A program made the position numbers and the translations under genes. Below the pieces are notes generated by a model. It did not search any database. It saw nothing but the letters and a program-made list of their open reading frames with translations, and was not told the origin of the DNA. This document shows, one piece after another, positions 1 to 9,896 of a stretch of 64,000 nucleotides of DNA (positions are counted from its first letter, which is position 1; each line of letters opens with the position of its first letter). Source of the stretch: Isoetes taiwanensis (lineage: Eukaryota > Streptophyta > Lycopodiopsida > Isoetales > Isoetaceae); assembly GCA_021234155.1 (NCBI GenBank), contig JAJEKV010000046.1, forward strand, positions 6,203,012-6,267,011, in the 5' to 3' direction.

Positions 1-338
1 CACATGGGGGTTACGTTAGGCGAGAGCCCCTAAAAATTTAGAATACATGTATAAAATTAACATCATTAAGTACATTCTTTCAAACCTTATAGTATTTCAC
101 AAATCTCAATATACAGTATACAAAAACTTGTACATGCATACCCCACAAACGAGGATCGCTATGTACGGTCCAGATCTTGGAATAAAGGGCAAATATACCC
201 ATCCGACAGCTCTCGTTGCCCGGAGTAACCCCCCGTGTGAATATGCACCCAAACCAAAGGGGGTTTTAGGGGGATGTTAATTTAAATATGTTGGATGCAA
301 TGTTAATTAATGTTGATGATGTGTTGGTTGTTATTATA
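1..338 (+). repeat. Foldback/MITE-like element, copy A (cut by window edge)
   Basis: This stretch is nearly the same as 57897-58176 and shares its core with the complete element at 49747-50107. Shared blocks include the CCCCACAAACGAGGATCGCT region, the GTGTGAATATGCACCCAAAC block and the GGGGGATGTTAATTTAAATA arm. In the complete copy these last blocks form the right arm of a long terminal inverted repeat. Here the left arm is cut by the window start. The right boundary is where copies A and C stop matching, near 338. No coding capacity is visible, so this is a non-autonomous DNA element by inference. Confidence 0.75.
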
Positions 339-344
339 TGCGGG

Positions 345-2621
345 CCCCTAAGGCATGCTGGAAAGATAAAGATTTTAAGATAGGAAGAGGGAACGCAGGC
401 CTAGCTTGCTATATGAAAGAGAGTATCTAATAATGCATGTATTTTACATTCAGATATCAATAAAAGATGCATGATGCTAAGCATACAATTGCAAAACAAA
501 AAAGATTTAACCCTGATTATAGCATATTACCCGCCAAATAATGACAAATTGGAGCTGCTGGACCTGGGGGAGAGTATGATGAAATGGAAAGACCAGGGAC
601 CTATGATACCGATGGGAGGCCTGAATGCCGGGCGGAGCAGGCACAGATCACGAGCATGAACGAGGTAAACGGACAGTGGGTGCATACTGCGAGATCACAG
701 GATTAGAGAAGAAGTACAGAAGACAAGGCAGAAATCAATGCCAAAGGGGAGTTACTGGTAGAGATATGCACAACGACATGGGTTATTATAGTCAATAGAG
801 TACAGAAACGGTGTGAATCATGGGATTCATGACCCAGAATACACATGGAAAACGCATAGTCGATTATGTGATATTAAATGACCAAGTAGCAACAGACATT
901 TTAAGCTTCGTGCTAGAGGAATGGCCGACTGGAAAGAGGGAGAGCCACAGACCCATCCAGCTGACACTCAAACGGGATGGACAAGTACAGATGGAGACAC
1001 CAGGCAAGGAAAAGAACACAAACATGAAAATACACTTCCAGAATAGGCATGCAGAAACCTTCACACAAAATGTCAGATTAGAAATGGAGAAATGGGCATG
1101 GGAGGAGCATGGAGCAGACGAGAATGAGAACATTTTAAACGATATAATGGTGGAGGTGGCAACGGATATCTTCGAAAAATGCAAAAGACCCAGGAAGAGC
1201 TAGGTTTTGAGGGCCTTAGTATGGTATGATGAGGAGTGTAGGGAACAGAAAAGAAGAGTCGGAGATCACAAAGGCACAGAAACATATCAAACTGAAAGGG
1301 CGGCATACATAAGATTGTTGAAAACATAACGAAACAAGAATTTATTACATCACCAATGGGGGTTGGCTGAAATGTTAAAAGAGCAACCCAGGAAGTTCTG
1401 GAAAGGACTGAAAGTGAAGGGCGGGGGAAACAGAAAACCAGAGAAGGCACATCAGGATATCCGAGGGATCGAATGGGAAGAATATCTTGAGAAACTATAT
1501 AAGACAGGGGCCTCACCAATGCCAATACCCGCCCCACAGGAGACAAATAAACCGTATTTTAGCATGCAGGGAGTGACGATTGCGCTACATAAAATGTCCA
1601 ATAATAAAGCTCTAGATTTTACGGACTGACTGTGGAGCTACTGAAATGTGTAGACACAGTAATTGGGAGACAAGTCACTGGGATATTTAATGGCGTAGTC
1701 CACACAGGGCCGTCAGATAGATGGACATACAACAGGGTAATATTCCTACACAAGGGAGGAAGCAGGGAAGAGCCTGGGAACTATAGGACGATAATGGTGA
1801 GCTCTATCTTTGCCAAGTGCTTCGGGAAGGTGCTGGATAATAAACTAAAACATTGGGCAGAAATAGAAAACCTAAGAGCACAAGGACATGCATGCTTTAG
1901 ACCTGAATACTCAACTATAGACCACTTGGTAACCCTTCGGATACTAATAGAGCAAAGCAAATCACAGGGAAAGAAGATAATATGCTGCTTTGTAGATTTT
2001 AGAAAGGCATTTGACATCTTCCCGAGGGAAAAGCTGTTACAGAGACTAGTAGATATGCGGGCCCTTGAAGGCATGGTAGGATTGATCACGCGACTATACC
2101 AGAAAGTATATGCAAAAATGGAACAGGAAAGATAGGCGATAGATTGTGACACAGGAGTTAAACAGGGATGCCCCTTGTGCCCGACACTATTCGGTATCTA
2201 CATAGATGCATTACAAGGTTTCATTGCAGAACGGCACGGGGATGCAGACGCCCCCACACTGGGGGACACTAGGGTACCTATCATGCTGTATGCTGATGAC
2301 TTAAGCATGATGGCTACAAAGAACAAGGGTATACGCAGGTTACTAGGGCTACTAGAGGCCTTTTGCGAAAGGATAGGGCTAACAGTGAATGTCGCGAAAA
2401 CCAAAATAGTTACGTTCGGGACTAAGAATAGGCACATACCCTTCAAATATATGGGGACATAACTGGAAGAATCGCCAAAATATAAATATCTAGGATACGA
2501 TGCACACGGCATAGGCAAATGTTCCAGGGGAGCAGATGCCAGATTCCAGGCATCCATTGGAAGCTATTTCAATATGAAAAACTTCAGTAATAAGAGCAGA
2601 ATAATTGACTGGGAGATCAAG
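345..2621 (+). pseudogene. LINE non-LTR retrotransposon, endonuclease-RT part, decayed
   Basis: Successive reading frames spell a LINE ORF2 broken by stops and frameshifts. An endonuclease part is seen around 471-659 (LTLIIAYYPPNNDK) and its C-terminal end around 820-950 (RIVDYVILND, then ESHRPIQLTL). The reverse transcriptase follows: HKGGSREEPGNYR near 1750, motif A FVDFRKAFD near 1990-2017 and the YADD box at about 2286-2297, with a GLTVNVAKTK thumb motif after it. Frames change at least between 820-1629 and 1632-2462. The copy starts at the end of foldback copy A and stops where an LTR begins, so its 3' end is missing here. A related 3' end lies at 8694-9896 on the other strand. It is certainly non-functional. 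Confidence 0.9.
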
Positions 2622-2628
2622 TGTTACC

Positions 2629-4149
2629 TGTTCATAATATACGGTATGAATACGTATATTATACTGACACGTCACTAGTACATGTCGACTCAGACGACAT
2701 GTACACGACGACCGTAAAGGGTAGTACCCTAGAGTATGACCTTGTGAACCATTATATTGCACATGTTAAAGCAACATGTGAATATAATCCCTTTTTGCCA
2801 TGTGGCAATGACCCATTGACCAAAAAGGGACCAGCCCTAAAAGCGTGGAGATAAAGGAGCATAAACCCTAAAAGGGAACCCTTTCGCCCACCCACGAGTC
2901 TCCGGATTGGAGCAAAGAGGATGCATTTCGCCGAATCCAGGCGAGAGAAGTCGGATTTCCTAGGTTGCGGCTTTTGACCCAAGATCGGCAGGGCCGAGAT
3001 CGGCAAAGATGGACGCTTTCGGGGAGTGGGAACAGACCAAGATGCGGGTGAGCAGCTGATTCGATAGGTAGATCCGAGTTATCGCCTCTTTCAAGAGGTT
3101 TAGCATTCATTCTTAGCTATAGGCTACCCCTACGACCTAAGAATGATAGACACTAACAAAGGAACCTAACCATGTATGATTAGGTAGATTAGAATAGATA
3201 TATTCTATTATTTTTCAGCCTGTTGTGATGATGTTTTGACATTCTATGCGCCACTCTTGTGTATTGTGATCATAGTTTTAGCCCATTAATTCCCACCACG
3301 CGCGGCGGCATAAGAGCCCGCCCGCTGGGGCAGGGTGGCGGAGCTAGACCGGTGACAAGGGAGGGCTTGTCTAATCACGCTTTGATCCCTCCGGGCATGA
3401 GCGACGCGGCGGGAACGCGTTGTGAGCGGTGCCTAATACCACCTCAACGCTGCGTGAGGGGGGGGTATGGGCTCGACATCTCTTGGGTGATGCGTCATCT
3501 TCTAGGGGTTCAAGTCGGTATCTGACGGTGGCTCACAGCTACTTCGTGATTGGCATGAACCTTCCGGAGGGGAGTGATCTCCTCCCGCCTCATCGAGGCC
3601 GGGAGATGCAACCCGATAGTAGTAGCCCCTCGGCTATTCACCCGGCGGGCTACGGTCAGGGCTCCAATACTTTTCACCTATCTCGCAAAGTATGCAATGG
3701 GGAGGGGCGGATGGAGTGGACTACCCAACGGCCATGTTCCTATGCCCGCCCAAATCCATTTGCCATGAATTACATGCGCATTGCTATCACGGGAGCCCAA
3801 GCCGTCGGTCTTTCCCCATGAGTCCGAGCACGGGTAGGACTTCCCTATGTTATGTTGATGTCTTGATGTGTTGATCGCATTCTTTGTGATATGGTGGACC
3901 ACCCTTCGTGGTGGGTATGTTATTGTTGATTTATGTCATGTGCTCATGTGTGTTTACGCTTCCGCAGTTAGATCGATCCCGAGGGAGACGGGATGAATGA
4001 CACGTCCATTCTTCCCCGTCGGGTTCTTGGCCATCATCAAGAGCCCGATGTTAGGTGGACGGCCTCACGTCAGCGAGCAGATGCTGGTTTGAGGGATGAT
4101 CTCCAGTTTGTATACGATCAGGGCATCGTATATGAGCTGGGCCGTCACA
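2629..4149 (+). repeat. Lone LTR of gypsy family L1
   Basis: This is a close copy of the minus-strand LTR at 17640-19169, which is followed by a primer-binding site and so is a real LTR. The right end CCGTCACA at 4142-4149 is preserved, but no primer-binding site follows, so this is a solo LTR or the 3' LTR of a lost element. The left end is eroded: the expected TGTGACGTTCCAG start is replaced by sequence that could still belong to the interrupted LINE. It carries two perfect hairpins near its start and a telo-box-like AAACCCTAA at 2863-2871 just after an ATAAAGG. I could not find a matching target-site duplication. Confidence 0.85.
2634..2704 (+). other. Paired hairpins at LTR start (L1 copy)
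   Basis: Two inverted repeats lie back to back. The first has stem ATAATATACG/CGTATATTAT (2634-2643 and 2653-2662) with a 9-nt loop. The second has stem GTACATGTCG/CGACATGTAC (2678-2687 and 2695-2704). The same two structures, with different stem sequences, occur at the start of the other LTR family at 30116-30186. Confidence 0.85.
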
Positions 4150-4244
4150 ACTGGTCCACACCGGAATGTGGTCCGGGTGGCCATCATATCCTTCAGAATA
4201 TCCCCACACCCAAGAAATACTCTCTATGCTTTTCTGTTCGTTTG

Positions 4245-4253
4245 AAACCCTAG
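4245..4253 (+). promoter_or_regulatory. Telo-box-like motif just before the MZM1 start
   Basis: AAACCCTAG lies 2 nt before the ATG of the LYR gene. In plants the AAACCCTA core is known as the telo box in 5' regions of translation and growth genes. The role here is inference from position only. Confidence 0.4.
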
Positions 4254-4255
4254 CT

Positions 4256-4644
4256 ATGGCGAGCAGGGCAGCCGAAGTGAAATCTGTAATGCGAGCTCTT
4301 TTTCGTGCTCGTCGGCGCTCCTTTGCAGGCGACGTGCCCATGCTTTCTGCGTCTGCTTCTCAGATACGGTCGGAGTTTGAAGCCAATAAAAACGTAACAG
4401 ATCCAGAGAAGCTAGATCAACTACTTCTCCAAGCTCGGGAAACGGCTGAGTTTTTGGTTCTCAATGTCGTCCAAGCAAAACTGAACGATCGGGGTAACTA
4501 CGGTAAGGGTTTTAAGCAATTTGGTTTTCGAGAGTAGATACTCATGTGGCATTATTATTTCTTGGTTTAGAGATAAAGCTGGAGGAGTCTCATGTCGGAA
4601 ATAGTATCGAGGAAATTGGGGCCAAAGCGCCATGTTCAAAGTGA
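4256..4644 (+). CDS. MZM1: LYR-motif protein, mitochondrial zinc maintenance protein 1 (MZM1/LYRM7-like)
   Basis: There are two exons. Exon 1 is 4256-4502, followed by donor GTAAGG. Exon 2 is 4571-4644, preceded by acceptor TTGGTTTAG. Splicing joins G to AG to make GAG and keeps the frame, giving a 106-residue protein that starts MASRAAEVKSVMRALFRARR and ends GAKAPCSK. Family hallmarks are the basic N-terminal LYR-like helix (MRALFRARRRSFAGD), a middle helix with FEANKNVTDPEKLD, and AEFLVLNVVQAKLNDRGNYE near residues 65-83. MZM1/LYRM7 proteins are small mitochondrial matrix factors; LYRM7 chaperones the Rieske iron-sulphur subunit of complex III. There are no stops or frameshifts, so this is the best candidate for a working gene. 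An LTR ends about 106 bp upstream of the ATG and a permease fragment lies tail-to-tail downstream. Confidence 0.92.
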
Positions 4645-4956
4645 GCAACGTTCTGATTTTTTTCTTCGAACCGCCTTCTCTATTCTCCCACCTGTCTTGT
4701 GAGTTTACTTTCATAATATTATTCATTAAATTTGCCACAAAAAATTGGGGGATAGATTTCAGAATTTATAGCAGAGTCAATTGTGGATGAGATTTTAGTT
4801 TTGGAAGCTGAATTCTCAATGAATAACCATAATGATTATTAGCACGTCCATTCAATACACACAAACTCACTTATAACAGCGTGAAAGCTTAGTACTTCTC
4901 TAAGCAATTCCTAACGATCTTGCTTTTCTGTTATAGCATTATGTCATATTTGATGC

Positions 4957-5547
4957 AAAACCTTGTCTCATAAGTGAAACTCCAACAGAGCCTAGCTCAC
5001 ACATAGTATTGATATTAACTTCAGCTGCGAGCAAACCAGTTGGCACTACCATGTATGACCAGCAAAGTAAACAGGTGATGGATGGTGCCAAGAAACCAGC
5101 TTCCTGTGTCACTGCTGGAAGAGCAAGAATACCAGCACCAACCTGTAACAAAGGCACACAAATTACTAAAATACTTACATTTGGCAAGCTTTACTTGAAC
5201 ATCTGCAGAAATATGTAAAACCCATGCAATGAGACATGACCAGATTCCTATGTTTTTTTCTCCCAAGGAGCGATGTGTGCAGATGACTGCATTGGCAGTC
5301 GTTGAGATGATAAGAGCATTAAAGCATCTGCATTGAATATCACTGGGAAACTCACGATCCTGTCTATTTCTTTACTCTTTGAGAAGGCATACCACATATG
5401 TTGATCTAGTATTGCAGGTTACCTTGGCAACCAAAATGTGTTTTGCAAGCAAACCTTTTGAAGCGCAAGTCAGATGAAAAAAAGAAGCAAGAATGTTACT
5501 GTAGTTCCTGCAATGAGAAGAGCCGCGCTCCTGACGCTTCCTGCAAT
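4957..5547 (-). pseudogene. Aromatic amino acid permease (TyrP/ArAAP-like), two exons only
   Basis: Two minus-strand exons join in frame. The first, near 5547-5506, follows acceptor TTTTATTGCAG and reads GSVRSAALLIAGTT before donor GTAACA. The second starts at about 5141 after acceptor TTGTTACAG and reads VGAGILALPAVTQEAGF, then TCLLCWSYMVVPTGLLAAEV and NINTMCELGSVGVSL. This IAGTTVGAGILALPA block is the first transmembrane signature of the tyrosine/tryptophan permease family, which in plants includes plastid members. A full protein has about 10-12 membrane segments. Here only the first two or so are present, because MZM1 begins just downstream on the other strand. No convincing donor ends the second exon. 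Earlier exons may lie further upstream but I could not identify them. I read it as a truncated gene fragment. Confidence 0.75.
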
Positions 5548-5559
5548 AAAATGTAACTC

Positions 5560-7084
5560 AGGGTCACTTACAACCTAGCATTATTTGTTTTTAAAATGCT
5601 TAATGTATGCCATATGATTCAACTGCTAAAGCTGTAGAAAGACATACAACCACATGCCCACATAAAAAAGGTGAAGAAGGGATACAAGGACATTTTGTTT
5701 CCGGTTGAGTTTGAAAAATTCTTGGACGTATCACATAGAAAGAAATTAGACTTGTAGCGTTCATTTGCAGCCACCATAAGGACGCAATACATCAAAAGGT
5801 CAACTGTATAACAATTGCATCTCCGTTAGGAAGAATAAAGCACTTTTCTTGCATATAAAATATAGTTGTAATCTTAAGAGCATACCTGCTCCATGCATGG
5901 TAGAGATTATGAAAAACTTTTTCGATAAATGAATTTTTTTTTTTTTCTATTTTTTGTCAGGGTAAATTTTACTAAATATACATGTATGCCATGGTTTTTC
6001 GCTACCAAACAGCATTAAGCACCAATTTTCACATTAAAAAGTGCATAAACACCTAGTTTGTTATGCCAAATGGCCATAAACACCTAGCTTGTTATGAAAA
6101 CCACCATAAGATCATCACAAAACCACTATAAACCTCTCGGGCCCAGGTTGTTATGGCGGATAGGCCCTCGTTTGTTATAATAGGGCATAACACCCTCGTT
6201 CCAGGGTGTTATCCCTCTCATCTATGCCAGATTTGAAGGGTTTTATGTCCTCAATAAAAATGCCATGTTCTGAGGCTGCTCCGACTAGAACTAAAGATCC
6301 CCCAACACATATAAAGAACCATGAGGATTTGAACTAAGAATCCGGCTGCTATAATCACTAAGGCTTTGGCAGGCCAGCAACCAAAATTGTCCTGGAAAAC
6401 ATCCCCAAAAGCCCAGCGATCTGCACCCCACCATTCACTAATATAGAAGGCCATGTGCAACTAGTCCATACGCCATGCCATGCTCGAAAATTATGACCAA
6501 GGTCGAAGACAAATCTATCATGCCCATATAGCTACCCGTCCATGACCGTAATCGAGGGCGCCACCGTCAGCATCCTACACTCATAGCACACAAATACAAC
6601 CTAAAACCTTCAACAATCATCCCATATGAAAATACAAAACTTCAATTGCGATGTTTTATCAATATACAAATCCCTTCATATTGCCACGATTGACTCTCTT
6701 GAGGTAGCCAAAACCAATGTCTTTTATAGAAATTTCAATCAGCATAACATAGAATCCCCACCACAATTTGCGACATTCTGAACCATCCAATCCATGTTCG
6801 TCTTTGTTGTAGTTGAATGCCACAAAAAAAGAAAACTAGCAGAAATGCAGGGTTGGGCTGGAGGTTAGGGTGTTGTAGGGTAAGGCGTGAATTTCAGTGG
6901 CATGTGAAGAGAATATCTATTAATATATGAATCTTACATTGGGCATCCCGAAATGGGATCTTATTAGAAAGAATTACGACAAAGTGGGATTTACCACTGG
7001 ACACGTTTTTTGAATCGCCTCCCGATGGCATTTGGGAAATGTACAGAACCCCCTTGTACGACAAAGTGGGGATTACCACAGGAT
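5560..7084. other. No recognisable gene; periodic ATAAACACC/TTGTTATG tract
   Basis: I see no supported gene here. Between about 5980 and 6230 there is a degenerate periodic sequence built from CATAAACACCTAG and TTGTTATG units. A 69-residue minus-strand ORF at 6251-6460 rich in Trp and hydrophobic residues matches nothing I know. A homopolymer T run lies at 5934-5946. Confidence 0.5.
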
Positions 7085-7093
7085 TTGAAGCAG

Positions 7094-8612
7094 CTACATT
7101 AGCAGCATTTTGTTTGGTTGGAAGTCCACCGTCGTGATTGACGACACGATCGACAGTTGTTTCCTATCCTTTATTCACGACAACATCACATATAGTAGCT
7201 CAGGCGTGAACGCCCTCCTCATAACCATGATTGCATTGCCTTCTATCGTGGAGCTCTGGCTCTTGTGCCCTGTTATGGCATACGCCAGCGCGATCCGGGA
7301 ATGTTCTCTTGAAGATGGTATTGGGCCCTTGGTGCCTGCACTCGAGCATCGTTCACTTCACATGCATGTGTTGGAGAGAGTTGTCGATGTGGGCCGTGAT
7401 GCCTTTCGCGTCTCCTGTTTGCTCGTCGGTCTCTATGTATGTGACTGTTTCTGTCGTTCCGTTGACTATTTCTCCTGTTATATCCATGTTGGTAATGATT
7501 ATGACTCTGCATCCCATGGCAACATAAGGTATCGGTGGAATGCCGGGTCTTCGGTCCAGTGTCTCATTTCATCTTCTGTGGTTGCGTTGGTGTGGGCTCG
7601 TATCTCATGGACACGGTCGCTGGGGAAAATTGTGATCATGGTCATCGTATTGTAATGTCGAAAGTCCTCGTGGTGGGTGCACAACACTGTGATGTTACAG
7701 TCGATCTTGCCGAGCGCTTCTTCTTTGTCGATGATGTGGGCTCCCAGTGTTTGTGCAAGCTCGCTCTGGGTCGGCGGCCTCTCTCTTATGGTGTTGAGGA
7801 AGGTTACGTACTCTAGGTCAGAGGAGTGCCTGATGGATTGCGTCAGGTAGTACTTCTTTGCTTGCACTAAGTAGGGGATGTTGGCGAGGGTGCACAGCCT
7901 GCACACCTTGTCAACATCTCTCTTTTTGTGCTTGCATATGGGAGCGAGCTGATTGTGGTCGCCGATGAGGATTATCGCCCGTGTTCATAGGAACTCGCTT
8001 GGTGGTTTCTTCGTCACTGCTTCTATGCCTGAGTATCATGTTGAGGTTGGTGAACGTGAGCATTGACATCTTGTCGATGATGAGGACTTTGAACGCCCGG
8101 ATCTATTGGTGTCTTACATCCTGTGCCTAATTTTGTTCCGCCATTGTTTTTTCATTGCACAATGAAAGAGCATTGTGCGTTAGTGTAGTTGGGAAGCTGT
8201 ATTCGCGTTTTGGATATGCGTGTTTACCTGAGATTGCGAATTGGTAGCGTGCAGTGGTTGCTCCTCTCCATAGCTTTGTTGCAGCCATTCCGATGGTTGC
8301 TGTGGGCAGCACGGCTTTTCTGTTGCTGATGAAGTACTGTCCCATGTGTTTCGTCAGGTAGGTATTTCCGGATCCTGGCGTGCCCAATATGACGAGGAAA
8401 CTTGTGATTGCTTCGTATACGTATGCTTGCTCAGGTGACAGCGTGGCGTTCATCGGTGGGTTGGTTGGTACATTTGGTTGGTCTATCTGTTGCGCTTGAC
8501 GTGCACCAGAAGCACCAGAAGCAGCACCAGAAGCAGGCAATCGGACTCTTACAAAGCCGCCTTGTGCCTGGCAAACCAAATAGGGAGGAGCTAAGTTGCA
8601 GAAGACCTGACC
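7094..8612 (-). pseudogene. Pif1/RecD2-type DNA helicase, decayed
   Basis: Read on the minus strand in shifting frames, this holds the helicase motifs in order. N-terminal Gly/Ala/Ser repeats come first, then LSPEQAYVYEAI, Walker A GTPGSGNTYLTK (near 8355-8393) and PTATIGMAATKLWRGATTA. Walker B follows as VLIIDKMSML (near 8065-8095), then motif III IILIGDHNQLAPICKHK (near 7945-7985), FLNTIRERPPTQSEL, EIVNGTTETVTYIE (near 7470), and the C-terminal LAYAITGHKSQSSTIEGN (near 7250-7290) with PELLYVMLS. Key residues are lost: the Walker A lysine is Asn, and the Walker B DE is DK. At least three frameshifts separate the blocks. Pif1-family helicases unwind DNA 5' to 3' and occur as host genes, in Helitrons and in some large DNA viruses. 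No Rep domain is visible here, so origin stays open. Upstream, the LINE 3' end at 8694 cuts into the region. Confidence 0.85.
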
Positions 8613-8693
8613 GGGTGATCCTTATATAGGGACAATTGAGCTAGTAAGGTAAAGATAATGCCAAATAAAAGATAATCTAAATAAAGATGCGTA

Positions 8694-8757
8694 AATAGAA
8701 TAGAATAGAATAGAATAGAATAGAATAGAATAGAATAGAATAGAATAGAATAGAATT
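8694..8757. repeat. (AGAAT)n tract, tail of minus-strand LINE
   Basis: About twelve perfect AGAAT units. On the minus strand this is (ATTCT)n directly after a LINE 3' region, matching tails at 27904-27940 and 51566-51593. Confidence 0.95.
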
Positions 8758-9896
8758 ATTATCTCTAGTGCCTTGAGGCTCCCGGACTGATGTAGCATGG
8801 GCGAGCTCCGAAAGGGTGCTACTAGCGCAACACGCTGATACATTGTAGCCCTTTCGAAGGGCTTTTCTTATTTTCTTTTAGTAGCGGCACCCCCCTTATA
8901 GTCGGCATCATGCTGGCACGGTGGTGCGTCGTTATCATCAGCTTTTAGTTGAGCTTTTTTGCAGGCTCTAATGTCCCACCTTTCCAGTGGTTCATATTAT
9001 AAGCCCTCTTTCTTCGTGCACCTCCCGATGTGTAGTTGTCATCTCCCTCATTGCATCTGCCAGGTCTTTTATTGTATCCACTCTTGCCATTAGGATATGT
9101 GCTGGCTGTCCCCAACTTATACTCCTGTATTTGCTTCCGATGTCTTCATACACTGTACAATCATTAAGCATGTGATTCTCGTCGTCTATTTTCCCTGTAT
9201 TACAGATTTTGCAGATCCAGTTTCCTCTTTCCACTTTCCTCCACCCGTCTTTTTCGATTTTTAGATCAAGGCTCCCCATCCTAAATCTTGCCAAGGTGTC
9301 CCTTCTTGTCTTCCCTAATAGATTGTCTCTATACATCTGTTGTCCTATCTGTTGATCTGGGTTGAAGACTGCTGTTAGCTAGAGTGTTTTGGGACCGCTG
9401 TGTTTTTGCAACCATGCTCTTGTCGCTATGTCGGCCCAGTCTTCATTCCATTTCCCTTCATTTACTAGATCACTCAGGTTTAACTCCATCTCTCTGGTCC
9501 ATACTGCCACTTCCCTGACCCACCCGCTCCCTGTGATGATATGTGACTTGGCTGATTCACTGATTGCGTTTTTTGATAGCTTCCCATTGTGGCATCCCAT
9601 GTTGTCCTTCATCAAGTATCTGCGATCCTTTCCCATGCTCTTACCTCTACGGTCTCTGACCTGTCTCATATACCATGGCTGTCAGAGGTGTGCTTGCCCG
9701 TACTCCGAATTCCTGTCTGTGCCATTGCCTAAAAATCCCCTCTTGCTTGTCCCACTTTTTGTCTGATAGGCCGGGCCCCCATGCCTTTGTTCCATATAGT
9801 TGTGTCGCGTCACATTCTCCCCACCTTGAATTGATGCTGTCCGCAGCATCAGGAGTCTCCCCACCTTGGGATCTTCCTGTCCTGCAACCAACTTGA
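8758..9896 (-). pseudogene. LINE 3' end (post-RT domain, CCHC-like knuckle and 3' UTR)
   Basis: Minus-strand fragments give the region after the RT of a LINE. TQLYGTKAWGPGLSDKKWDK and FGVRASTPLTAMVYETGQRP (near 9840-9650) match the usual LLYGAEVWG...TP...ETG block. The C-terminal RFRMGSLDLKIEKDGWRKVE and a Cys-His cluster CKICNTGKIDDENHMLNDC (near 9230-9160) follow. ORF pieces are broken near 9670 and 9370. A short 3' UTR ends in the (ATTCT)n tail. It may be the same family as the RT part at 345-2621. The copy is 5'-truncated, as expected for target-primed reverse transcription. Confidence 0.85.

Noticed and set aside
7110-7655. 181-codon plus-strand ORF
   Set aside because: It lies antisense to the Pif1 helicase motifs, which are read on the minus strand.
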